A DNA stretch of 14,647 nucleotides, from positions 1-14,647 of the forward strand of contig CAZVXD010000044.1 of NCBI GenBank assembly GCA_964631335.1, written 5' to 3'. Position numbers and translations under genes: made by a program. Position 1 is the stretch's first letter. Each line of letters starts with the position of its first letter. A model generated the notes under the pieces. That model saw only the letters and a program-made list of their open reading frames with translations, was not told the DNA's origin and did not search any database. This DNA is from JAFGHJ01 sp964631335. GTDB lineage: Bacteria; Hydrothermota; UBA3072. Below are positions 7,432-14,647 of this stretch, piece after piece.

Positions 7432-7439
7432 AAAGGAGG
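7432..7439 (+). promoter_or_regulatory. Shine-Dalgarno site of the binding-protein gene
   Basis: AAAGGAGG lies 7 bases before the ATG at 7447. It is the strongest ribosome-binding site of the operon, as expected for a binding protein needed in excess over its transporter. Confidence 0.7.
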
Positions 7440-7446
7440 TATCTAA

Positions 7447-8406
7447 ATGAAAAAAGTATTAGTATGTCTTTTTAGTTTATCTGTTATGCTCATGGGGATA
7501 ATGAACACCGGTTGCGGAAAGGGATCAGAAAGCCCTACTTTCATCCTCGTACCAAAATCCGTGGGACTACCTTACTGGACAGAAGTAGAAAGAGGAATGA
7601 AGGATATGGCAAAAGAACTTGAAGTAAAAGCCACATTTAACGGTCCCCCGACAGGAAGCAGCGCCCAGCAAATTTCGATTATAGAAGGTGCTATCGCAAA
7701 AAAAGTCGCAGGCATAGGTATTTCTCCTAACGAACCCGAAGCTGTAGAAGCTATCATTAAGAGCGCTACAGAAAAAAGTATCCCTGTAATAACTTTCGAT
7801 TCGGACTCGCCCAACAGCCTCAGAAGTTATTATATAGGAACAGATAATTATCAGGCAGGTAAAACCCTGGCCGAGCATTTCATAGAAATAGCCGGAACAA
7901 AGGGAAAAATAGCTTTACTGACAGGCGGACTCGGGGCAATGAACCTTAACGAACGAATCAAAGGTTTTAAAGATGAGATAGCGAAATATCCCGATCTCCG
8001 GATAGTACAATTAGAGGCTAATAATGACGATGAATCGCTTGCTCTGTCCCAATCAGAAGCGATCCTGCAATCTCATCCCGATCTCCTTGCTTTTGTGGGA
8101 GTAAACGCGGCTGCCGCTCCGGGAGCTGCACGAGCGGTAAAAGCTCTGGGTAAAAAAGGTGAGGTTAAAATAGTGGGTTTCGACACAGTCCCCCTTACGA
8201 GAGATTTTATAAGACAGGGATATATTCAAGGGTCGGTAGGACAAAGACCTTACATGATGGGATATATAAGCATCAAAGTCCTTTACGACATTCATAAGGG
8301 TAAAGAAATCCAATTACCGGAAGGGTTCAAAGCCGAAGATGATATAATAGATACCGGAATTCTTTTTATTACGCCTGAAAATATAGACGAACATTTCCCG
8401 GAGTAA
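7447..8406 (+). CDS. Sugar ABC transporter substrate-binding lipoprotein (RbsB/AraF-like)
   Basis: This 319-residue protein should bind a monosaccharide, most likely L-arabinose, in the periplasm and deliver it to the ATPase and permease encoded next. The N-terminus is a signal peptide ending in a lipobox-like MNTGC, with C23 as the likely lipid-carrying residue; N at -3 is unusual. The rest has the periplasmic-binding fold of the type I (LacI/RbsB) superfamily: 'KSVGLPYWTEVERG' opening strand and helix (37-50), 'GIGISPNEPEAV' (89-100), 'VITFDSDSP' with D118 and D120 (114-122), 'YIGTDNYQAG' (129-138), 'VGVNAAAAPGA' (217-227) and 'IVGFDTVP' with D246 (242-249). In the family the D118/D120, N220 and D246 regions line the sugar pocket. 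The following gene starts 22 bases after the stop. The ligand is inferred from araB and araD downstream; xylose or ribose cannot be excluded from this sequence alone. Confidence 0.9.
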   Translation: MKKVLVCLFSLSVMLMGIMNTGCGKGSESPTFILVPKSVGLPYWTEVERGMKDMAKELEVKATFNGPPTGSSAQQISIIEGAIAKKVAGIGISPNEPEAVEAIIKSATEKSIPVITFDSDSPNSLRSYYIGTDNYQAGKTLAEHFIEIAGTKGKIALLTGGLGAMNLNERIKGFKDEIAKYPDLRIVQLEANNDDESLALSQSEAILQSHPDLLAFVGVNAAAAPGAARAVKALGKKGEVKIVGFDTVPLTRDFIRQGYIQGSVGQRPYMMGYISIKVLYDIHKGKEIQLPEGFKAEDDIIDTGILFITPENIDEHFPE

Positions 8407-8428
8407 CAATAGAATTATAATAAAACGA

Positions 8429-9934
8429 ATGAAAAGCAAAAACGCCGAAAAATACATTTTAGAGCTGAAAAATGTATCCAAAGCTTTTCCCGGAGTACAG
8501 GCGTTAAACAATATAAATTTTAATCTAAAAAAGGGAGAAGTACATTCCCTTGTAGGTGAGAACGGCGCCGGCAAATCCACACTGCTAAAAATCCTTGCCG
8601 GTGCTTATAAAAAAGACACCGGTGTTATAACTCTGAAAGGTGAAGAAGTAAAAATAACCGATCCAAAACAGGCACTGGATCTGGGTATCAGCGTAATATA
8701 TCAAGAATTTAACTTAATCCCCAATCTCAGTATAGCTGAGAACATCTTCATGGGAAGAGCTCCGCGCAAAAAATCCGGATTTATAGATTTCTTAAAATTA
8801 CACGATGATGCCGTATTTTTTCTAAAAAAAATAGGAATGAAAAAAGATCCGAAAACGTTGGTGACGGAGTTAAGCGTGGCGGAACAGCAAATGGTAGAAA
8901 TAGCAAAGTCTCTGTCTCTCTCTGCCGGAATAATTGTCATGGATGAACCCACTTCGGCTTTAACGGAATCCGAAAAAGAAACGCTTTTCAAAATTATAGG
9001 GGAATTGAAAGAAAAAGAAGTCTCCGTAGTTTTCATTTCCCACATAATCGAAGAAGTCCTCGAAATATCCGATAGGATAACGGTACTGCGAGACGGAGAA
9101 TACGTTAAAACAGTTAACGCCATGGACACAACTCCTCAAAAAATAATCCGGATGATGGTCGGAAGAGAACTAAAAGATTTTTATCCGAAAATCGAAGCGA
9201 AAAAAGGCAAAATCGTACTGGAAGTAAAAAATCTGACAAAAAAATCAAAATATGAAGATATAAGTTTCCGACTTCATGAAGGAGAAGTACTGGGTTTCGC
9301 CGGACTTGTCGGATCGGGCAGAGCCGAGGTGATGAGAGGAATCTTCGGTATAGAAACTCCCGCCAGCGGGGAAATATATATAAGAGGTAATAAAGTTAAG
9401 GTGAATTCCATTTTCGAAACAATCAAAATGAAAATGGGTTTTGTCCCCGAAGACAGAAGAGAAGAAGGTCTTATTCTGAGCAGATCGGTAAAAGATAATA
9501 TAAATATAACAAAATTATCCGGTATAAATTCATACGGATTCGTAAAAAAACAAAAAGAAGAAGAAATAGCAGACAAGTATCGCAAACGTCTTAACATAAG
9601 AACACCCAATACCCAGCAGATAGTCCAAAACTTAAGCGGTGGAAACCAACAAAAGATAGTGATAGCCAAATGGCTGGCAATAGATCCAAGAATACTTATT
9701 CTGGACGACCCTACACGCGGAATAGATGTAGGGGCTAAAAAGGAAATATACTCGCTAATAAATGACCTGGCAAAAGAAAAAATAGGCATTATTTTAATCT
9801 CATCCGAATTGCCCGAGATTCTAAATATTAGTGATAGAATTCTGGTTATGAGAGAAGGAAGAATAACCGGAGAATTTACTAGAAAAGAAGCAACTCAGGA
9901 AAAAATTATGCAGCTCGCCGCTTTAAAAAATTAG
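8429..9934 (+). CDS. CUT2 sugar ABC transporter ATPase, two ATPase domains (AraG/RbsA-like)
   Basis: The 501-residue cytoplasmic ATPase should power monosaccharide import. It has the tandem-domain layout and usual length of AraG/MglA/RbsA. Domain 1 has Walker A GENGAGKST (43-51), YQEFNLIPNLSIAENIFMGR as Q-loop region (91-110), a degenerate signature LSVAEQQ (148-154) and Walker B MDEPT with E173 (171-175), then SHIIEE (205-210). Domain 2 has the usual degenerate Walker A GLVGSGRAE (292-300), VPEDRREEGL (339-348), an intact signature LSGGNQQ (402-408) and Walker B LDDPTRGIDVGAK (425-437), where the residue after the Walker B Asp is D427 instead of Glu. This leaves one competent composite ATP site (Walker A of domain 1 with signature of domain 2), normal for the family. 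No clear Shine-Dalgarno precedes the ATG, so translation may be weak or coupled. The name araG is only contextual. Confidence 0.93.
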   Translation: MKSKNAEKYILELKNVSKAFPGVQALNNINFNLKKGEVHSLVGENGAGKSTLLKILAGAYKKDTGVITLKGEEVKITDPKQALDLGISVIYQEFNLIPNLSIAENIFMGRAPRKKSGFIDFLKLHDDAVFFLKKIGMKKDPKTLVTELSVAEQQMVEIAKSLSLSAGIIVMDEPTSALTESEKETLFKIIGELKEKEVSVVFISHIIEEVLEISDRITVLRDGEYVKTVNAMDTTPQKIIRMMVGRELKDFYPKIEAKKGKIVLEVKNLTKKSKYEDISFRLHEGEVLGFAGLVGSGRAEVMRGIFGIETPASGEIYIRGNKVKVNSIFETIKMKMGFVPEDRREEGLILSRSVKDNINITKLSGINSYGFVKKQKEEEIADKYRKRLNIRTPNTQQIVQNLSGGNQQKIVIAKWLAIDPRILILDDPTRGIDVGAKKEIYSLINDLAKEKIGIILISSELPEILNISDRILVMREGRITGEFTRKEATQEKIMQLAALKN

Positions 9935-9946
9935 GAGGCTCTTCAA

Positions 9947-10897
9947 ATGGATTTTAAGGATGTTTTAAAAAGTACAGAATTCGGTATATTCATAGCGTTT
10001 CTGGCACTATGCGCGATTCTTTCCTTTGCCACTCCCAACTTTCTATCTATATACAACATATCTACCGTGATGAAACAGGTCTCTTTTATAGCAATCATAA
10101 GCGTAGGGATGACCATGGTGATACTTACAGCCGGAATAGACCTGTCGGTCGGCGCGGTTCTCGGACTGGTCAACGTCCTCGCGGCATTATTTATAACTAA
10201 ATTCGGCTTAGCTGCGGGAATAAGTAGTGCTTTACTGTGCGGCTCTTTTCTGGGTTTTGTAAACGGAATCATCATAGTCAAATGGTCACTGCCTCCCTTC
10301 ATAGTAACACTGGGAATGATGAATATCGCGAGGGGTCTGGCTCTGGTAATTACAAAAGGCTGGCCAATCACAGGGCTTCCGGAATGCTTTGGATGTCTCG
10401 CCGAGGGAAGATTAATAGGCGTTCCTGTTCCCGTAATAATAATGATAATAGTATATATATTGGGATATTTATTTCTTTCCCGGACCATCTGGGGAAGATA
10501 CATATACGCTTCAGGGGGAAATGAAAAAGCAACCTGGTTATCGGGAGTAAACGTAAATAAAATTAAAATTCTGGTTTATACCATAACAGGTTTTTTGAGT
10601 GGTCTGGCAGGAATAATGCTTGCGTCACGCCTGTCACAGGGATCACCCATTACGGGTACAGGATATGAACTCAGTGTTATAGGAGCCGTTGTTATCGGAG
10701 GTACAGACCTGATGGGAGGGAAAGGTTCCGTTCTCGGTTCCTTAATAGGAGCTTCAATCATGGGAGTTCTCGCGAACGGACTGGTTCTTTTGGGAGTATC
10801 GGCTTTCTGGCAGCAGGTAATACTGGGTGTGGTCATAATAATCGCGGTAGCCGGAGGAAGCATGCGAAGGAAATTATTAAGCAAGGGAGAATCATGA
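9947..10897 (+). CDS. CUT2 sugar ABC transporter permease (AraH/RbsC-like)
   Basis: The 316-residue inner-membrane protein forms the sugar channel, probably as a homodimer on the double ATPase. It consists of successive hydrophobic segments; the first is at about 12-33 and I estimate 8-10 in total. Family landmarks include 'AIISVGMTMVILTAGIDLSVG' near 48-68, 'GFVNGIIIVKWSLPPFIVTLGMM' near 103-125, 'SGGNEKATWLSGVNV' near 188-202, and 'YELSVIGAVVIGGTDLMGGKGSVLGS' near 240-265, matching RbsC/AraH/XylH-type permeases. Length is typical. A Shine-Dalgarno TAGGAGG overlaps the stop codon of the ATPase gene and lies 9 bases before the start. The stop overlaps the araB start by four bases (ATGA), indicating translational coupling. 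Substrate is inferred from the neighbouring arabinose genes. Confidence 0.93.
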   Translation: MDFKDVLKSTEFGIFIAFLALCAILSFATPNFLSIYNISTVMKQVSFIAIISVGMTMVILTAGIDLSVGAVLGLVNVLAALFITKFGLAAGISSALLCGSFLGFVNGIIIVKWSLPPFIVTLGMMNIARGLALVITKGWPITGLPECFGCLAEGRLIGVPVPVIIMIIVYILGYLFLSRTIWGRYIYASGGNEKATWLSGVNVNKIKILVYTITGFLSGLAGIMLASRLSQGSPITGTGYELSVIGAVVIGGTDLMGGKGSVLGSLIGASIMGVLANGLVLLGVSAFWQQVILGVVIIIAVAGGSMRRKLLSKGES

Positions 10898-12594
10898 AAA
10901 AATACGCGATAGGTCTCGACTTCGGAACCAATTCATGCCGCAGTCTGATTGTAGATTTATCTGATGGAGCCGAACTCGCAAGCCACGTTTTTCCCTACCC
11001 TTCCGGCAACGCGGGAATCCTGCTCGACCCGAAAGAACCAAATCTCGCCAGACAAAACCCGCAGGATTACTTAGACGGAATAAAAGAAACAATAACGAAC
11101 GCGATTTCAAAAGCAAAAAAAGAAAATTCTGAATTTAACCCCGCGAACATTATCGGCATAGGCATAGATACAACCGGAAGCAGTCCGATGCCTGTAAACA
11201 GTGAAGGCAAGCCTCTTTGCTTTTTACCGGAATTTAAAAATAATTTAAACGCCATGGTATGGCTCTGGAAAGACCATACCGGGCACTCGGAAGCGGCTCA
11301 AATAACAGAACTGGCAAATAAAACGCGACCTGAATACTTAAGTAAAATCGGAGGGACTTATTCATCTGAATGGTTCTGGAGCAAAATATTACATTGCCAC
11401 AACACCGATCCGGATGTATTCAACGCGGCAAAAAGTTTCGTGGAAATCTGCGACTGGATACCCGCGGTATTGACAGGAGAAACTCGTCCTGACAGAATAA
11501 AAAGAAGCATCTGCGCCGCGGGGCACAAGGCTATGTACAATTCGGAGTGGGGAGGTCTGCCGGATAAAGCATTCCTATCAGCCTTCTCTCCTGCTTTAGC
11601 GCCTCTTCGTGATAGACTATATGAAAAAACATGCACGTCAAATCAACTCGCGGGAAACCTATCCGGCGAATGGGCTAAAGAATTAAACCTGAAGCCTGGA
11701 ATCGCTATCGCGGTGGGAGCCTTCGACGCGCACATGGGCGCTGTGGGAGCCGGAATAAAACCCGGCACACTTGTTAAGATTCTGGGTACCAGCACCTGTG
11801 ACATAATGATTTCTCCAAATGATAAAAAACTTGCGGATATACCCGGGGTATGCGGAATAGTAGACGGTTCTGTAATGCCGGGCTATTTCGGAATCGAAGC
11901 GGGACAATCCGCTGTCGGAGATATTTTTCTCTGGCTCGTAAATAATCTGGTTCCTGAAAAATACGGAAAAACGGTCGATGAAAAATTTGAAAATTTAGCA
12001 AGAGAAGCCGCAAAGCAAAAACCGGGAGAACACGGACTTCTGGCTCTCGACTGGAACAATGGCAACCGTACTATTCTTGTCGACGTACGTCTAACCGGAC
12101 TTCTACTGGGACAAACACTCCATACCGAACCCCATGAAATCTACAGAGCTTTAATCGAAGCGACCGCCTTCGGAGCATTGACAATTATAAATCGCATAGA
12201 AGAATACGGTGTCCCGGTTAAGGAAATCGTAAACTGCGGGGGTCTGGCTTCTAAAAATCCTTTTTTGATGCAGATTTACGCGGATATCACCGGACGTCCG
12301 ATGGAAACATCCGGAAGCGAACAAACTCCGGCGCTGGGTGCGGCGATTTTCGGAGCTATAGCCGCGGGAAAAGAGACAAGCGGTTTCTTAAATATAGAAA
12401 AAGCTCAGGATACCCTAACCGGAATAAAAAAGCGATTTGAACCGAACCCTGAAAATAATTCAGTTTATAAAAAACTATACGTGTTATATAAACAATTACA
12501 CGACGCGTTTGGAACCGAACAATGGTCGGGAAAAATGCAAAACGTCATGAAGGATTTACTAACGATAAGAGATAAACAAAGAAAAGGGAAATGA
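10894..12594 (+). CDS. araB: L-ribulokinase
   Basis: AraB phosphorylates L-ribulose with ATP to L-ribulose 5-phosphate in the cytoplasm, the second step of L-arabinose breakdown. The 566-residue FGGY-family protein matches remembered E. coli AraB in length and along most of the chain: GLDFGTNSCRSL (7-18), GIGIDTTGSSPMPV (88-101), WLWKDHT (123-129), IGGTYSSEWFWSKILH (152-167), CDWIPAVLTG (186-195), AGHKAMYNSEWGGLP (209-223), GAFDAHMGAVGAG (275-287) with D278 as expected catalytic base, GTSTCDIMI (298-306), DGSVMPGYFGIEAGQSAVGDI (324-344) and the nucleotide-site region GGLASKNPFLMQ (449-460). These residues separate it from xylulokinase, glycerol kinase and fuculokinase. The start overlaps the permease stop by four bases, and the stop overlaps the araD start in the same way. 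No truncation is seen. Confidence 0.96.
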   Translation: MKKYAIGLDFGTNSCRSLIVDLSDGAELASHVFPYPSGNAGILLDPKEPNLARQNPQDYLDGIKETITNAISKAKKENSEFNPANIIGIGIDTTGSSPMPVNSEGKPLCFLPEFKNNLNAMVWLWKDHTGHSEAAQITELANKTRPEYLSKIGGTYSSEWFWSKILHCHNTDPDVFNAAKSFVEICDWIPAVLTGETRPDRIKRSICAAGHKAMYNSEWGGLPDKAFLSAFSPALAPLRDRLYEKTCTSNQLAGNLSGEWAKELNLKPGIAIAVGAFDAHMGAVGAGIKPGTLVKILGTSTCDIMISPNDKKLADIPGVCGIVDGSVMPGYFGIEAGQSAVGDIFLWLVNNLVPEKYGKTVDEKFENLAREAAKQKPGEHGLLALDWNNGNRTILVDVRLTGLLLGQTLHTEPHEIYRALIEATAFGALTIINRIEEYGVPVKEIVNCGGLASKNPFLMQIYADITGRPMETSGSEQTPALGAAIFGAIAAGKETSGFLNIEKAQDTLTGIKKRFEPNPENNSVYKKLYVLYKQLHDAFGTEQWSGKMQNVMKDLLTIRDKQRKGK

Positions 12595-13295
12595 TGCTTT
12601 CAGAATTAAGAGAGAAAGTATTAAAAGCAAACCTCGATTTAGTTAAATATAAACTTGTTACACTAACCTGGGGTAACGTCAGCGGTATTAACCGGGAAAA
12701 AGGTTTAGTGGTAATCAAACCCAGCGGCATGCCTTATGATAAAATGCAGTCTTCGGATATGGTGATTGTCGATCTCGAAGGGAATATCGTCGAAGGCAAG
12801 CATAATCCCTCATCAGATACCCCTACTCATGTGAAGCTGTATAAAGCGTTTAAAAATATAGGCGGTATAGCCCACACGCACAGCAAATTTGCCACTATGT
12901 TCGCGCAGGCGGGAATAGAAATACCCTGCCTTGGCACAACCCACGCGGACAGCTTTTGCGGACCTGTACCCTTAACAAGGTTCATTACGAAAGAAGAAAT
13001 TGAAAAGGGATATGAAGAAAATACAGCCACAGTAATCATCGAACGGCTCAAAGACGTAAATCCTCTGGAGATGCCGGCGGTTTTAATCCGCGGTCACGGA
13101 CCTTTCACTTTCGGAAAAACACCCGCCGGAGCGGCAGAAAACAGCCATATACTGGAAATTGTTGCTGAAATGGCTTTCGGCACATTTAAAATCAATCCCG
13201 AATGCGAAGATTTACCTATATGTATTCTAAACAAACACTATAATAGGAAACACGGTCCGGATGCCTATTACGGACAAAAAAATAAGGAGAAATAA
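12591..13295 (+). CDS. araD: L-ribulose-5-phosphate 4-epimerase
   Basis: AraD converts L-ribulose 5-phosphate to D-xylulose 5-phosphate, the last dedicated step of L-arabinose catabolism before the pentose phosphate pathway. The 234-residue protein follows remembered E. coli AraD (231 residues) closely: TLTWGNVS (24-31), IKPSGMPY (42-49), SSDTPTH with D76 (74-80), AHTHS with zinc ligands H95 and H97, GTTHAD with D120 (115-120), the third zinc ligand region RGHGPF with H169, and KHYNRKHGPDAYYGQ (215-229) with Y227, equivalent to the catalytic Tyr near the C-terminus. These features distinguish it from fuculose-phosphate aldolase of the same fold. The gene begins with ATGATG; the second ATG (12594) matches the E. 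coli N-terminus exactly, so either may be used. The first gives an ATGA overlap with araB. Confidence 0.96.
   Translation: MMLSELREKVLKANLDLVKYKLVTLTWGNVSGINREKGLVVIKPSGMPYDKMQSSDMVIVDLEGNIVEGKHNPSSDTPTHVKLYKAFKNIGGIAHTHSKFATMFAQAGIEIPCLGTTHADSFCGPVPLTRFITKEEIEKGYEENTATVIIERLKDVNPLEMPAVLIRGHGPFTFGKTPAGAAENSHILEIVAEMAFGTFKINPECEDLPICILNKHYNRKHGPDAYYGQKNKEK
13284..13289 (+). promoter_or_regulatory. Shine-Dalgarno site of the isomerase gene inside araD
   Basis: AAGGAG lies in the last codons of araD, 7 bases before the ATG at 13297, and supports that start for the isomerase gene, which runs past the window end. Confidence 0.65.
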
Positions 13296-13296
13296 A

Positions 13297-14647
13297 ATGG
13301 AAAATATACCAACTATTAATCCGGGTATAATCGCGGTAAGCAGAGACTGCTTTCCTATCGAACTATCCAGAAAAAGAAGAAAAGCGGTCGTAGCGGCATG
13401 TAAATCGCAAAAACTCCCGATAAACGAGATTGAAACAATAATAGAAAATGAAAAAGACGTACTAAAAGCGCTCAATGAAATAGACAAGAAAAACATAAAC
13501 GCCCTTATCGTTTATCTCGGAAATTTCGGACCGGAAGGTCCGACAACCATGCTGGCTCAAAAATTCGGCGGTCCTGTTATGTTTACCGCCGCGGCGGAAG
13601 AAACGGGAAAAGACCTGATTCATGGAAGAGGCGACGCTTACTGCGGTCTCTTAAACACATCCTACAACTCCGGACTACGAGGTTTAAAACCATATATCCC
13701 CGAATACCCTGTGGGTAGCTCACTCGAAGTCGTCGATATGATCAAAGATTTTATTCCCGTCGCCAGAATACTTACCGCTTTAAAGAAACTAAAAATATTC
13801 GCCTTTGGCCCCCGACCGCAGGACTTTGTCGCCTGCAATGCTCCTATAAAACCTCTTTACGGCATCGGCGTGGAAATCATGGAAAACAGCGAATTGGATT
13901 TATACGATATCTATAAATCCGCGGAAGGCGATCCGAAAATCAAAAAAGTAGCCTCAGATATGGCGAAAGAACTTGGCAAAGGTAATACTTATCCCGATCT
14001 TCTCGATAAACTCGCCCAATATGAAGTAGCGTTGACAAAATTTATGGAAAACAATCTGGGTGCTTCGGAATACGGAATATTCGCCAATAAATGCTGGCCG
14101 TCTTTTGAAAAATACTTTGGATTCGTACCCTGCTATGTAAATTCACGTCTGGCAACACGCGGAGTACCGGTATCATGCGAAACCGATATATACGGCACAT
14201 TAAGCGAATACATAGCGACCTGCGCGACGGAATTACCCCCAACTCTTCTGGATATTAATAATACCGTTCCCTCCGACATGTATAAAAAAGAAAAGAGTAA
14301 AATTGGAAAGTACAAACAGAGTGATTTATTTATGGGTTTTCACTGCGGAAATACATCTTCTACATGTTTGTTAGACGGAAAAATAAAATTTCAATTAATT
14401 ATGAACCGTCTAATGGAGCCGGACAAAAAAGAACCGGATATAACCAGAGGCACTTTCGAAGGACGCATAAAACCAGGTGATATTACGATTTTCCGCCTGC
14501 AGTCGACAGCGGATACAATCCTGCGTTCTTATGTGGCAGAAGGAGAAGTTTTAGATATAGACCCAAAATCCTTTGGCAGTATAGGTGTTTTTGCGATTAA
14601 AGAAATGGGAAGGTTTTACCGTCACGTTCTTATAGGTAAAAATTTCC
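13297..14647 (+). CDS. L-fucose/L-arabinose isomerase superfamily protein, 3' end missing
   Basis: I translated this frame by hand: 450 codons without a stop, cut by the window end. The enzyme probably interconverts an aldose and a ketose in the cytoplasm, and from context L-arabinose to L-ribulose, the step missing before AraB. The N-terminal half has alternating strands and helices (NALIVYLGNFGPEGPT near 68-83). The region ANKCWPSFEKYFGFVPCYV (263-281) followed by RGVPVSCETDIYGTLSEY (288-305) resembles the metal-binding core of the FucI/AraA superfamily, with E295 and D297 as candidate ligands. GFHCGNTSS (347-355) offers H349, and RHVLIGKNF (442-450) leads towards the C-terminal His motif expected just past the cut. 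It is not close to E. coli AraA by eye. It starts one base after araD and has a good Shine-Dalgarno site. Alternative: a true L-fucose isomerase-like enzyme with another sugar. Complete length is unknown, probably 470-500 residues. Confidence 0.82.
   Translation, partial: MENIPTINPGIIAVSRDCFPIELSRKRRKAVVAACKSQKLPINEIETIIENEKDVLKALNEIDKKNINALIVYLGNFGPEGPTTMLAQKFGGPVMFTAAAEETGKDLIHGRGDAYCGLLNTSYNSGLRGLKPYIPEYPVGSSLEVVDMIKDFIPVARILTALKKLKIFAFGPRPQDFVACNAPIKPLYGIGVEIMENSELDLYDIYKSAEGDPKIKKVASDMAKELGKGNTYPDLLDKLAQYEVALTKFMENNLGASEYGIFANKCWPSFEKYFGFVPCYVNSRLATRGVPVSCETDIYGTLSEYIATCATELPPTLLDINNTVPSDMYKKEKSKIGKYKQSDLFMGFHCGNTSSTCLLDGKIKFQLIMNRLMEPDKKEPDITRGTFEGRIKPGDITIFRLQSTADTILRSYVAEGEVLDIDPKSFGSIGVFAIKEMGRFYRHVLIGKNF

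Larger units (their letters stand above)
7117..7446 (+). other. Repeat-rich intergenic region upstream of the arabinose operon
   Basis: No gene is supported here. From left to right I see a tandem 7-mer TTTCGAG (7129-7142), an AT-rich stretch with AATTTACAA at 7194-7202 and again at 7215-7223, three degenerate 9-mers (7242-7268), a poly-A run near 7312-7319, a candidate promoter (7341-7368), an inverted repeat (7385-7410) and a strong Shine-Dalgarno site (7432-7439). Base composition is unlike that of the flanking genes. Confidence 0.6.

Noticed and set aside
9274..9789. 171-codon minus-strand ORF opposite the ATPase gene
   Set aside because: It overlaps the ATPase second domain with signature and Walker motifs intact on the other strand; it is a shadow frame.
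9943..10503. 186-codon minus-strand ORF opposite the permease gene
   Set aside because: The permease frame has clear family motifs and membrane segments. The antisense product has no domain pattern.
12591..13295. AraD read as L-fuculose-phosphate aldolase (FucA), suggesting a fucose operon
   Set aside because: The AraD-type motifs TLTWGNVS, AHTHS, GTTHAD and the C-terminal HGPDAYYGQ, plus a clear AraB next door, favour L-ribulose-5-phosphate 4-epimerase despite the FucI-like neighbour.

Overview
The window looks like a plant-polysaccharide utilisation locus from a bacterium of the FCB group. Ignavibacteria-like is my best guess; Bacteroidota, Calditrichota or Marinimicrobia relatives are possible. 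The main evidence is two large secreted glycoside hydrolases that each end in a type IX secretion (T9SS) type A sorting domain (the '(Y/H)PNPF ... YN.LGQEVAV ... DASNLS(S/T)G.YFYK ... TKK..L.K' pattern). DNA is AT-leaning with strong purine-rich Shine-Dalgarno sites, and all real genes are on the + strand.

Layout. (1) Bases 1-237 are the 3' end of a GH43-type glycosidase with no T9SS tail. (2) Bases 544-2793 encode a secreted GH43 + beta-sandwich + CBM6 enzyme with a T9SS domain. (3) Bases 2906-6931 encode a second, 1341-residue secreted GH43 with an F5/8 (CBM32-like) domain, an FN3 domain, a long Ser/Thr/Asn/Gly-rich beta-solenoid-like stalk and a T9SS domain. (4) Bases 6932-7446 are a gene-poor scar. 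It holds a 51-codon remnant that copies the signal peptide of the first GH43 gene, an imperfect palindrome where the copy stops resembling that gene, several degenerate short repeats, and the probable promoter of the next operon. (5) Bases 7447-14647 are a tightly packed operon: sugar-binding lipoprotein, double-ATPase ABC protein, CUT2-type permease, L-ribulokinase (araB), L-ribulose-5-phosphate 4-epimerase (araD) and an L-fucose/L-arabinose-isomerase-superfamily protein cut by the window end.

Inferred biology. The T9SS-exported GH43 enzymes would cut L-arabinose (possibly also D-xylose) from arabinan or arabinoxylan outside the cell. The free sugar crosses the inner membrane through the CUT2 ABC transporter, is isomerised (probably by the last enzyme, since no canonical araA is seen), phosphorylated by AraB and epimerised by AraD to D-xylulose 5-phosphate. 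No SusC/SusD pair, transcription regulator, RNA gene, CRISPR array or complete insertion sequence was found.

Most interesting points: the truncated signal-peptide copy with its palindrome, the FucI-superfamily isomerase in the position of AraA, the GH43 enzyme on a long stalk with two consecutive signal-like segments, and the pairing of T9SS-secreted arabinosidases with a monosaccharide ABC importer. None is proven novel. All assignments come from reading the sequence and from remembered family features; no database search was run.
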